From an uncultured Candidatus Saccharibacteria bacterium (lineage in GTDB: Bacteria > Patescibacteria > Saccharimonadia > Saccharimonadales > JACDBH01): a stretch of DNA of 40,509 bases. Position numbers and translations under genes: made by a program. Of this stretch, positions 16,804-23,390 are shown piece after piece (position 1 is the stretch's first letter; every line of letters begins with the position of its first letter). Location: the NCBI GenBank assembly GCA_946479835.1, contig CAMLHD010000002.1:1-40509 (forward strand), read 5' to 3'. The notes below the pieces were generated by a model, which was given only the letters and a program-made list of their open reading frames with translations, ran no database searches and was not told where the DNA came from.

Positions 16804-17871
16804 CAATGGCTTCTCGTGAGCTGAGGCGCTGGCCGTGGAGCCGATTACCCTTAGCAGTCCCTCGAGCTCGCTGGCCATCGCCTCGCGCTGTTCGGGCGGC
16901 ATATCTTGAAACATATTGGTCTCTGCGAACTGGCGCAAGCGCCAAAGGCCGCCATCAAAAAGCGCGCGAGTGGCGCGATGCCGGTGCTGCAAGGCGATCT
17001 TATAAGGGTCGGCCTGAAAAAGCACGAGGTCGGATTCTTTCCGCCAAGATTCAATCAGGTCACCAACCTGGGAGCGGACTGTGCCGGCGCTCCACTGGTT
17101 GTTCATGATCTTGAGCGCGTAGGCAATCATATATTCATACATGACTTTCTCGCGCTCGATGGCCGGTAAATCGTGGTGGCGGCTTTGGATGCCTTCCATC
17201 ATCGGATGCAGTGCCACGGCCGCGCCGTAAGGCAGATGACCGCCCTCCACCCAGTCCTGCAGCAGATCGGGCAGCTCGCAAAACCTCAGAGCGTTCCTGA
17301 TCTTTGTCTCGCCGAAAGGCAGGTCTCGTATACAATCGCTGATTTTGGAATATTCGCCGGTAGCGATGCCGTAGTTATAGGTGGCCTGGATGGCCCTGGC
17401 TGTCTCGGTAACCGATAATTGCTGGTGCATGTTCTCGTCGATCTGGCGGCGCAGGGCTTCGCGGAAGCTCAGATTCTCGTACACGCTGCAGGGTAGGGTG
17501 GACTGCGCCGGATCTGCCCCGTATTTTTCAATCAAACCGCCGGTTGCCATGTAGCGGCGATGCCCGGCGATTATAACCGCGTAACGGCCGTCCGGGCGCG
17601 GCCGCAGATCCTCGAATCTGTGCGAGGTGCCGTGGCAGAGATTAAGATCGTCGACATATCCGGCCGCGGCGTCGGCGTCGAGCAGATTGACCATGATGGG
17701 ATGGAACAGCTCGTGCTGCGGACGGCCTTCTTGGTCGAACGACTCAATGGCGCGACTGAGCTCTTCCAAGCCCTCCGGCTGGTATGTTTTGCGGGTCTGC
17801 GTCAGCGTGTTCAAATCAACCCACGCTACATCCTCAATGCTCTTCAGTGAGAAGTTGATTGCTTCCGGCAT
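16786..17871 (-). CDS. ParB/Spo0J-like nuclease-fold protein
   Basis: This 361-residue protein has a ParB N-terminal-like domain, with an AGHRRYMA box in place of the usual GERRxRA, followed by a helical segment (LSVTETARAIQATYNYG, then ISDCIRDLPFGETKIRNALRFCELPDLLQDWVEGG cut by turns) matching the ParB central helix-turn-helix. ParB proteins bind parS sites and use CTP to clamp DNA. No ParA partner lies in the window and the C-terminal 150 residues are unfamiliar, so a role as a specialised DNA-binding regulator is equally possible. An inverted repeat flanks its upstream region (17884-17943). Confidence 0.7.
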   Translation of the reverse strand: MPEAINFSLKSIEDVAWVDLNTLTQTRKTYQPEGLEELSRAIESFDQEGRPQHELFHPIMVNLLDADAAAGYVDDLNLCHGTSHRFEDLRPRPDGRYAVIIAGHRRYMATGGLIEKYGADPAQSTLPCSVYENLSFREALRRQIDENMHQQLSVTETARAIQATYNYGIATGEYSKISDCIRDLPFGETKIRNALRFCELPDLLQDWVEGGHLPYGAAVALHPMMEGIQSRHHDLPAIEREKVMYEYMIAYALKIMNNQWSAGTVRSQVGDLIESWRKESDLVLFQADPYKIALQHRHRATRALFDGGLWRLRQFAETNMFQDMPPEQREAMASELEGLLRVIGSTASASAHEKPLLEYVG

Positions 17872-17883
17872 CTCTAGAATCGT

Positions 17884-17943
17884 CCCCCGGATATTTTTAT
17901 GTTCGCTTCACTTATAAGTTTAAGCCATTTGGTCATCCGGGGG
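17884..17943. promoter_or_regulatory. 9-bp inverted repeat upstream of the ParB-like gene
   Basis: CCCCCGGAT (17884-17892) and its exact complement ATCCGGGGG (17935-17943) are separated by 42 bp of AT-rich sequence between the divergent ParB-like gene and der. The G/C-only arms stand out and could be an operator or an mRNA hairpin. Confidence 0.5.
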
Positions 17944-18003
17944 CAATAATTACGGGTTATTTTCCAATTTTACGGCCGCAAATTAAATAACTTCTTATAC
18001 CTC

Positions 18004-18012
18004 TGATAAAAT
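18004..18012 (+). promoter_or_regulatory. extended -10 promoter of der
   Basis: TGA-TAAAAT (18004-18012) predicts a start near 18019, about 4 nt before the ATG at 18023. A direct repeat AAATAACTTC occurs at 17985-17994 and 18009-18018. Confidence 0.5.
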
Positions 18013-18022
18013 AACTTCATAG

Positions 18023-19372
18023 ATGAGTAAGACCAAAGTACCTATCGTCGCCATAGTCGGGCGTGCCAACGTGGGCAAGTCCAGCTTGTTCAACGCGGTT
18101 TTGGGCCATAGAGAGGCAATCGTAGCCAACGAGCCGGGCACCACCCGCGACAGCCTGTTCGGCAAGGCCACCCACGAGGGCAAGGATTTCTGGCTGGTCG
18201 ATACGGCCGGCTTAAAACAAGCCGAGGACGAGTTTGAATTCACTATTCAGGAACAGATCACTCAGGCCGCCGACAGCGCTGACATCATCATCGTCATGAT
18301 CGAAGCCCATGCTACCACCACTGAAGAAGACCGGCGTGTGGCTACCATGGCGCTTAAGACCCGCAAGCCGGTGGTACTGGCCGTAAACAAAGCCGACCAG
18401 ATCCGGGAACCAAATGCCGAAGACTACCGCAACCTAGGCATCAAAGACATCTTTATGACTTCCGTGACCCAGGGCAGCGGCATAGACGACCTATTCGATT
18501 ACATAGCCGATCTTCTACCTAGGGCAACCATTGGCGAAGCCAGCGACCGCATCCGTCTGGCAGTCTTAGGCCGGCCCAACGTGGGTAAGTCGATGCTCTT
18601 CAATTCCTTAGCTAAAAAGCAGCAGGCAGTGGTTGCCGACCGGGCCGGCACCACCCGCGACATAAACCGCACCGTCATCAAATACATGGGCCGCGAAATC
18701 GAGCTGATGGACACGGCCGGTATCCGGCGCTCCGGGAAAATAGAGAGGGGCGTAGAGAAATTCAGCGTTATCCGTAGCTTAAGCGCCATTGAGCAGGCCG
18801 ATATCTGCCTGCTGCTGATCGACGCCCTGGAACACAGCGTCCAACTGGACCAGAAGATCGCCGGCATGATCAAAGAAGCCGGCAAAGGCCTTATACTGGT
18901 CGTCAGCAAGTGGGATGCTGTCGATAAGGATGCCTTTACCCACGACAAACTGATGCCGGTCGTCAAAGCCGATTTTGACTTCGTGCCCTGGGCGCCACTG
19001 GTCGTGACCAGCAGCATCAGCGGCCAGAACGTCACTAAGATCTTCGACCTGGCCCTGGAAATCGCCGAAATCAAACAAGCCCGCATAAAGACCGCCGAGC
19101 TCAACAGCTGGCTGCAGAAGGCTACCGACCATCAGCCGCCAGCCGGACTAAAGAACCGCCAGCCCAAACTCCGCTACATCGTCCAGGAAGAAGGCACGCC
19201 GCTGCCGAGCTTCAAGGTGTTCGGCTCGCAACTCAAGTTCCTGCACTGGAGCTACCGCCGTTATCTTGAAAAAAGCTTCCGAGGAGTTTTTGGTTTCGAC
19301 GGCACGCCGGTAAAATTCTGGTGGATAGATCAGCATACGCCTCGGGACAAAACTGCAAAACCAAAGCGCTAG
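18023..19372 (+). CDS. der: ribosome assembly GTPase Der (EngA)
   Basis: This 449-residue protein has the double GTPase layout unique to Der. The first domain has GRANVGKSS and VDTAGLK; the second has GRPNVGKSM and MDTAGIRRSGK; both have NKAD or SKWD base-recognition motifs. A C-terminal KH-like domain (about 355-445) follows. Der acts in 50S subunit maturation. The length is typical. There is no Shine-Dalgarno sequence and a -10 box lies 10 nt before the start, so the mRNA is probably near-leaderless. Confidence 0.96.
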   Translation: MSKTKVPIVAIVGRANVGKSSLFNAVLGHREAIVANEPGTTRDSLFGKATHEGKDFWLVDTAGLKQAEDEFEFTIQEQITQAADSADIIIVMIEAHATTTEEDRRVATMALKTRKPVVLAVNKADQIREPNAEDYRNLGIKDIFMTSVTQGSGIDDLFDYIADLLPRATIGEASDRIRLAVLGRPNVGKSMLFNSLAKKQQAVVADRAGTTRDINRTVIKYMGREIELMDTAGIRRSGKIERGVEKFSVIRSLSAIEQADICLLLIDALEHSVQLDQKIAGMIKEAGKGLILVVSKWDAVDKDAFTHDKLMPVVKADFDFVPWAPLVVTSSISGQNVTKIFDLALEIAEIKQARIKTAELNSWLQKATDHQPPAGLKNRQPKLRYIVQEEGTPLPSFKVFGSQLKFLHWSYRRYLEKSFRGVFGFDGTPVKFWWIDQHTPRDKTAKPKR

Positions 19373-19387
19373 TGCTAAGATAACCTC

Positions 19388-19930
19388 ATGGACCACAAGG
19401 TCGCGCCAAAGACCAACATAACCAAGGCGCTATACCGTCGTATTGTCGACGACATCGAGCACGATCCGCTGGTAAAGCATTCCACGCTGGCGGCAGCCTG
19501 CTTGGTAGCGGCTATTGCCGTCATATTCGGCGGACTGATCTGGTACGCCAAACTGAACCCGGGCAAGCTGGTCCAGACCACGGCTACCGTTCAAGGCCTC
19601 AGCACCGGGAAGACGGACGCCCAGGGCACCATAACTACGTTCATGATCTTTGGCTTCAAGACCGATGAGGGCAAAGATATCACGGTGCGGGCGGCTACCA
19701 CGCCAGGGCTAAGCTACAGCTTGGGTCAGGATATCAGGGTTGGTTATTTTCCACCCAACCCGTATTATGCCCGGGACTTGTCGGACAGCCGGCCGCCCAT
19801 AGCTTCGCTGCTGCTTTGGAGCCTGCCGTTCGCGCTGATGCTGTGGTTCACGCTGGTGGCGCTGTGGCGGCATCATTTCCGGCAACTGGAAATCTGGGCC
19901 GCCGCCGAAGCCGCGGACGCGGAAGACTAG
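19388..19930 (+). CDS. DUF3592-like membrane protein
   Basis: This 180-residue protein has a cytosolic N-terminus, transmembrane helix 1 (about 35-57), an extracytoplasmic beta domain (about 62-130, with VGYFPPNPYYARDL) and transmembrane helix 2 (about 138-160). The arrangement and the Y-P-P-NP motif match DUF3592, a family of unknown function. It sits 15 nt after der and 19 nt before pth, so it may belong to that transcription unit. Confidence 0.7.
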   Translation: MDHKVAPKTNITKALYRRIVDDIEHDPLVKHSTLAAACLVAAIAVIFGGLIWYAKLNPGKLVQTTATVQGLSTGKTDAQGTITTFMIFGFKTDEGKDITVRAATTPGLSYSLGQDIRVGYFPPNPYYARDLSDSRPPIASLLLWSLPFALMLWFTLVALWRHHFRQLEIWAAAEAADAED

Positions 19931-19949
19931 GATATACTAAAGGGCAATC

Positions 19950-20585
19950 ATGGGTTTATTCCACCGCCGCGAACAGCCGCAGACCGAAGTCTTGTACACG
20001 GTCGGCATCGGCGATGAAAAGACCAAACTGATAATCGGTCTTGGCAACCCTGGCAAGGAGTACGAGCTGACGCGTCACAACACCGGCTTTATATGCGTGG
20101 ACGCTTTTGCCGCAAACGAAAACGGCAGCTGGCACGCCAAAAATTCGCTACAGAGCCAGATCTGCGAGCTCAGGATAGGCCAGACCCGGATAATCCTTTG
20201 CAAGCCGCAGACTTTCATGAACCTGAGCGGCCAGGCTGCAAGGGCAGTCCAGCAGTTTTATAAGATAACCAACGCCGATACGCTGTCGGTCTACGACGAG
20301 CTGGACATCCAGTTCGGCCAGATCCGTTCCCGTCTGGGCGGCAGCAGTGCCGGTCATAATGGCGTAAAATCGCTGGTGTCGCATTTGGGCGAAGATTTCG
20401 GCCGCATCCGGGTAGGCATAGCCAACGAGCACAGCAGCAGGACCGACTCGGCGGACTTTGTGCTACAGAAGTTTTCCAAGGCAGAGCAGGGCGGCCTGGA
20501 CAAGCTCACCACCGAAGTCAGCGCCATTATCAACGAATATGTCTTTGGCGGCGAACTGGCCTCCGACACCCGCAGATTCATCTGA
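19950..20585 (+). CDS. pth: peptidyl-tRNA hydrolase
   Basis: This 211-residue enzyme releases peptides from peptidyl-tRNA that drops off ribosomes. Family motifs are IIGLGNPGKEYELTRHNTGF (with the catalytic His in RHNTG), KPQTFMNLSG, YDELDI and GGSSAGHNGVKS. It carries about 25 extra N-terminal residues before the core. AAAGGG provides a ribosome binding site, and TATACT (19933-19938) could be a private -10. It ends in TGA. Confidence 0.95.
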   Translation: MGLFHRREQPQTEVLYTVGIGDEKTKLIIGLGNPGKEYELTRHNTGFICVDAFAANENGSWHAKNSLQSQICELRIGQTRIILCKPQTFMNLSGQAARAVQQFYKITNADTLSVYDELDIQFGQIRSRLGGSSAGHNGVKSLVSHLGEDFGRIRVGIANEHSSRTDSADFVLQKFSKAEQGGLDKLTTEVSAIINEYVFGGELASDTRRFI

Positions 20586-20620
20586 AAATAAAAACGCCTC
20601 CGCGATGGAGGGTCTTATTC
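20586..20620 (+). terminator. weak terminator-like hairpin after pth
   Basis: CCTCC-GCGAT-GGAGG with flanking AATAA and TTATT that can extend the stem. The T-tract is poor. Confidence 0.35.
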
Positions 20621-20632
20621 GTTTGAAGTTGA

Positions 20633-20648
20633 AACAAGTTACAGACAG
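20633..20648 (+). repeat. left copy of a 16-bp inverted repeat around a GC-rich gene
   Basis: AACAAGTTACAGACAG here is exactly complementary to the sequence at 21336-21351. The pair brackets about 690 bp that contain the compositionally foreign gene. Confidence 0.85.
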
Positions 20649-20686
20649 GAAGGGAAGAAGAGCGAAGGGGAAAAGAATGGTCGGCT

Positions 20687-20726
20687 GGCCGCCTGGGTTT
20701 GTCCAAGTGGACTAGTCCAGGCGGCC
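20687..20726 (-). terminator. hairpin at the end of the GC-rich gene
   Basis: GGCCGCCTGG (20687-20696) pairs with CCAGGCGGCC (20717-20726). On the minus strand it lies just after the stop at 20735 and is followed by a long pyrimidine-rich tract (20680 down to 20644) rather than a pure T run. Confidence 0.6.
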
Positions 20727-20734
20727 AGTGCCGA

Positions 20735-21217
20735 TCAGACGGGACTCCCCCACGGAGCGGTGCCGAAGCGGGCCGGACCGGTGCTGTAGGGGGCGTCGGC
20801 GAGGTCGACGAACTCGGTGAAGAGGTCGAAGATGTCGCCGAGCGGTGAGCCGAAGCCCATCACGATGTCGACGCCGTCGACTCCGCCCATGAACCGGGAC
20901 CGCACGGCCTCGAAGAGGGTGGTCGCCGGGGGGCGCTGCAGGAGCTCGAGCTGCTCGGCGGCGGTCCTCAGCGAGGCCCTGACCTTGGCGATCTCGAGAT
21001 CGAGGTCGGCCTTGTCGAGCTGGTTCTGCGCCTCGTCGCGCTGCAGCCGGGCGATCTCGACTTCGTTGTCGGGCGTCTCCGTCTTGGCGCGGCAGATCCG
21101 AGCATGGAGGCTGATGCCTTCCCTCACTCGGAGGAGCTGCTCGCCCTCGAGCCTGTTCAGCTCGATCAGCAAGTCGACGGCCTGCGTCTTCAGGCTCGTC
21201 ATCGTCTCGGTGCACAT
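20735..21217 (-). CDS. GC-rich, probably acquired gene of unknown function
   Basis: The 160-residue product begins MCTETMTSLK. It is mostly helical and coiled-coil-like (about 20-95, rich in Glu/Leu/Gln), followed by a Gly/Asp/Phe-rich part (about 105-160). I recognise no family. Only about 11 of its 160 codons end in A or T by my count, unlike every neighbour, and the composition changes at the ATG itself, pointing to transfer from a high-GC donor. I chose 21217 because GGGGGAAAGG sits just upstream; an in-frame ATG at 21274 would add 19 residues of ordinary composition. It has its own promoter, a long structured leader and a 3' hairpin, and is bracketed by a 16-bp inverted repeat. Confidence 0.7.
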   Translation of the reverse strand: MCTETMTSLKTQAVDLLIELNRLEGEQLLRVREGISLHARICRAKTETPDNEVEIARLQRDEAQNQLDKADLDLEIAKVRASLRTAAEQLELLQRPPATTLFEAVRSRFMGGVDGVDIVMGFGSPLGDIFDLFTEFVDLADAPYSTGPARFGTAPWGSPV

Positions 21218-21274
21218 AGCGATACCTTTCCCCCAATCAGGAACTATGGTGAGCGGGTCGCTCTGTTCTTCCAT

Positions 21275-21297
21275 GTTTTACCCTGAAAGGATAAAAC
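21275..21297 (-). promoter_or_regulatory. leader hairpin of the GC-rich gene
   Basis: On the minus-strand mRNA GTTTTATCC pairs with GGGTAAAAC (one G:U) around a 5-nt loop, directly before the alternative ATG at 21274. A second leader hairpin, GCTCAA-N7-TTGAGC, lies near the predicted 5' end (about 21359-21377). Confidence 0.5.
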
Positions 21298-21335
21298 CGG
21301 TAAATGTTTATCGGCTGTATCCTTCCAAGGTATAT

Positions 21336-21351
21336 CTGTCTGTAACTTGTT
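21336..21351 (-). repeat. right copy of the 16-bp inverted repeat
   Basis: CTGTCTGTAACTTGTT is the exact complement of 20633-20648. In the minus-strand transcript this copy lies in the 5' leader and the other lies beyond the 3' hairpin. Confidence 0.85.
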
Positions 21352-21383
21352 AAATAGCGCTCAAAAATGAATTGAGCTAGAGT

Positions 21384-21412
21384 ATTATACTATATTTTTA
21401 TTAATTATGCAA
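21384..21412 (-). promoter_or_regulatory. strong promoter of the GC-rich gene
   Basis: On the minus strand TTGCAT (21412-21407), a 17-bp spacer and a perfect TATAAT (21389-21384) predict a start near 21377 and a leader of about 160 nt. Confidence 0.7.
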
Positions 21413-21432
21413 GTGATTTAAGGTATTGATGC

Positions 21433-21460
21433 TTGCTTTTGGCTATGGTTTTCGTATACT
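21433..21460 (+). promoter_or_regulatory. promoter of the orphan gene at 21491
   Basis: TTGCTT (21433-21438), a 16-bp spacer and TATACT (21455-21460) predict a start near 21467. Confidence 0.6.
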
Positions 21461-21490
21461 CCCTTCAGAATAAATTCTGGAGCAAATGAC

Positions 21491-22039
21491 ATGGGGAGAA
21501 TCGAAGAGACTTTCGGCAGTCAGGATGCTGCCCAAGAGTTCATGATGTACGCGCACGGCCAGCCCATCTTGAGGCTTAAGACCGAACATGATGAGTTTCA
21601 GGAGCTGCCTGGTCATCTGCATGACGAGACAACTTTTGCCGCTCACAGCGGCTTTGTGACCGGCGAGCTGATCGAACCCGAGGCAGACGGGATACCAAAT
21701 GTTTGTCTTGGCATAGAGCCGGTTAGCTTTGCCAGCCACAGCGAAGGACAGGTGGAAAGGCTTATACCTTTCCGACCGATGGTAGTAGTCTGGCCTAGCA
21801 CTAATCTCCGCCTGATGAACCCGGTCCATGACCCGACCCGGCTGGAAGAGAATTTTATGAACTTCAAGCATAAGTCCGGCAATGTGGGCCTGACAGTAGT
21901 GGGACATTCTTTGATAATGGCAACTTTGGAACTGGTAGATGATAACGCCAACTGCAGCCGCCGTTTCGAAGTATTGTCTGCCTTGGCGCGGCCGGCCCTG
22001 CGCGGCGTATGGGAAAAACCGACGCCGATGACCGAGTAA
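21491..22039 (+). CDS. hypothetical protein, no recognised family
   Basis: This 182-residue soluble protein begins MGRIEETFGS and has no signal peptide or membrane helix. It is acidic overall, with several beta-prone stretches (PNVCLGIEPVSF, PFRPMVVVWPST) and a Leu/Arg-rich C-terminus. I do not recognise it. It has its own promoter and a GGAG ribosome binding site 8 nt before the ATG, and codon use like the rest of the chromosome. It lies between the GC-rich cassette and the candidate RNA gene, so this interval looks accessory. Confidence 0.65.
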   Translation: MGRIEETFGSQDAAQEFMMYAHGQPILRLKTEHDEFQELPGHLHDETTFAAHSGFVTGELIEPEADGIPNVCLGIEPVSFASHSEGQVERLIPFRPMVVVWPSTNLRLMNPVHDPTRLEENFMNFKHKSGNVGLTVVGHSLIMATLELVDDNANCSRRFEVLSALARPALRGVWEKPTPMTE

Positions 22040-22049
22040 AAAGCTCTTA

Positions 22050-22092
22050 AATATAAAGAGCCTCCAGAGGGGGTGGGCACCGCTGGAGGCTC
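22050..22092 (-). terminator. intrinsic terminator of the candidate RNA gene
   Basis: On the minus strand GAGCCTCCAG (22092-22083) pairs perfectly with CTGGAGGCTC (22067-22058), followed by TTTATATTT. A smaller AAGAGC/GCTCTT hairpin and a T run follow further on. Confidence 0.8.
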
Positions 22093-22391
22093 ATTACACC
22101 CTTCAACCCACCTTGAAGGCCTCCGCTCTGAGCAATCTCGTAAAGCTGCTCGAACGGCCCACTCATAGGTTTTCCGCCGTTCACCAAAAATTGCCGCAAA
22201 TATAACGCGGTGGGAACGCGGGGTTAAAGGGGTTAGTCTGTTTTAGAGCGCCATCGTTAAGAACGAAGCGCTTAGTCTAAGTGGAGGGTAACAACTTGGT
22301 CCAAGCACGCTCTAAAACAACCTAACTTATCCTTAAAAAGGATGTTAGCATAGGGGTATAAGGTGCGTAATTACTACAATGGTAATTACAG
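22050..22391 (-). ncRNA. candidate structured non-coding RNA of unknown class
   Basis: The interval of about 340 nt has a near-consensus minus-strand promoter at one end (22398-22426) and an intrinsic terminator at the other, with no good protein gene between. Read 5' to 3' on the minus strand, the RNA would have these parts: a hairpin of two GTAATTAC units (22389-22367); a small ATCCTT/AAGGAT hairpin; a multibranch domain closed by a 12-bp perfect stem TGTTTTAGAGCG/CGCTCTAAAACA (22319-22308 with 22250-22239), extended by GTTAG/CTAAC and holding short 4-bp hairpins; a CCTTCAA/TTGAAGG hairpin (22119-22100); and the terminator. I found no RNase P, tmRNA, SRP or T-box signatures. A 39-codon reading frame (22166-22047) lies in its 3' half. 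Confidence 0.6.
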
Positions 22392-22397
22392 ATTGCG

Positions 22398-22426
22398 ATT
22401 TTAGCAAATTTATGGGATTATGTCAA
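22398..22426 (-). promoter_or_regulatory. near-consensus promoter of the candidate RNA gene
   Basis: On the minus strand TTGACA (22426-22421), a 17-bp spacer ending in TGC and TAAAAT (22403-22398) form one of the best promoters in the window, pointing away from dprA. The -35 sits in an 11-bp direct repeat (GATTATGTCAA on plus, 22416-22426 and 22446-22456). Confidence 0.75.
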
Positions 22427-22442
22427 TACCTTTTAATCTTTC

Positions 22443-22451
22443 TGTGATTAT
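22443..22451 (+). promoter_or_regulatory. candidate extended -10 of dprA
   Basis: TGT-GATTAT (22443-22451) would place transcription start at or next to the A of the dprA ATG (22458), giving a leaderless mRNA. No clear -35. Confidence 0.3.
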
Positions 22452-22457
22452 GTCAAG

Positions 22458-23309
22458 ATGCTAAAGCTTAAAGCCGGTGAATTGCCCGAAGCTCTGAAAA
22501 GGTTGCCTCAACCTCCCGGGCAACTGTTCGTTTCCGCCGATAAGCTGGACGAACTGATGGGCAGGCCTCGGCTGGCAATCGTTGGCAGCCGCAAAGTTAC
22601 GCCTTATGGCAGGGCTGTCACTTCCAAATTGAGCTCTGAGCTGGCCGGCAAAGGCGTGGTAATCGTCAGCGGCTTGGCGCTCGGCGTTGATTCAATCGCT
22701 CACTCGGCAGCACTGGAAGCTAGCGGCGCCACCGTGGCAGTCCTGCCGGCAGGACTGGATAAGATCTATCCGGCCTCGCATGCCCAGCTGGCCCGCCGGA
22801 TACTAGACAAGAGCGGACTGCTGGTCAGCGAATACCCGGCACGTACCGAACCAATGAAACAGAACTTCATAGCTAGAAACCGCATCATTGCCGCTTTAGG
22901 CGACGGCGTGCTGATAACCGAAGCGGCGGTTGCCAGCGGCAGCCTCCACACCGCGCGGTTCGCGCTCGAACTGGGCCTGCCGGTGCTGGCAGTACCCGGC
23001 CCGATAACCAGCGCCACATCTGAAGGTACGAACAACCTTATCAAAGCCGGAGCCGTACCGGTAACTTCTGCAGACGATATCATCAGCGCGCTGAACTGGC
23101 AGCTTAACTCTGGGCCGGTTAAAGATATCCAAGCCGCCACCGAACCGGAGCGCCTTATCCTGGAACTGATAAACAACGGTTTGAGCGAAGGCCACGCCAT
23201 GCTGGCCGAAAGCGGGCTGGAGCCAGCCGCCTTCAACCAGGCGCTGACCATGCTGGAGATTACCGGCCGCATCCGCCCCTTAGGCAATAATTACTGGGCG
23301 CTAAGTTAG
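22458..23309 (+). CDS. dprA: DNA processing protein DprA (Smf)
   Basis: This 283-residue protein has a Rossmann-like DprA core (about 25-215, with IVGSRKVTPYGR, IVSGLALGVDSIAHSAAL, and SEYPARTEPMKQNFIARNRIIAAL) and a C-terminal winged helix (about 222-283, ending RPLGNNYWALS). DprA loads RecA on incoming single-stranded DNA in natural transformation, so its presence supports DNA uptake, known for Saccharibacteria to use type IV pili. It lacks the N-terminal SAM-like extension of longer homologues. It is divergent from the candidate RNA gene. Confidence 0.95.
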   Translation: MLKLKAGELPEALKRLPQPPGQLFVSADKLDELMGRPRLAIVGSRKVTPYGRAVTSKLSSELAGKGVVIVSGLALGVDSIAHSAALEASGATVAVLPAGLDKIYPASHAQLARRILDKSGLLVSEYPARTEPMKQNFIARNRIIAALGDGVLITEAAVASGSLHTARFALELGLPVLAVPGPITSATSEGTNNLIKAGAVPVTSADDIISALNWQLNSGPVKDIQAATEPERLILELINNGLSEGHAMLAESGLEPAAFNQALTMLEITGRIRPLGNNYWALS

Positions 23310-23390
23310 AAACAAACTTGGGCTTAAGGAAAGTTTAGGTTAGGCTATAGCTATATGGGACAGAAAAGGGCCTTTAAGGAAGGCGTTAGA

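Noticed and set aside
20712..21353. Two further frames of 174-178 codons in the GC-rich cassette
   Set aside because: Their translations are Arg- or Ser-rich shadows typical of GC-rich DNA; only the frame 21217-20735 has a ribosome binding site and strong third-position GC bias.
21443..22080. Minus-strand frames of 145-154 codons opposite the gene at 21491
   Set aside because: The plus-strand gene has a promoter and ribosome binding site; these do not.
22068..22082. T-box-like GGGTGG...ACCGC on the plus strand
   Set aside because: It is the loop of the minus-strand terminator, has an extra base against the T-box motif, and no aminoacyl-tRNA synthetase gene follows.
22239..22319. GTTTTAGAGC resembling the start of a type II CRISPR repeat
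   Set aside because: It occurs once and pairs perfectly with its own complement 60 nt away; there are no spaced repeats and no cas genes.
22232..22326. Integron attC-like site (GTTAG and CTAAC ends of a hairpin)
   Set aside because: The GTTRRRY- and RYYYAAC-like ends are in the wrong order for attC and there is no integrase or cassette array.
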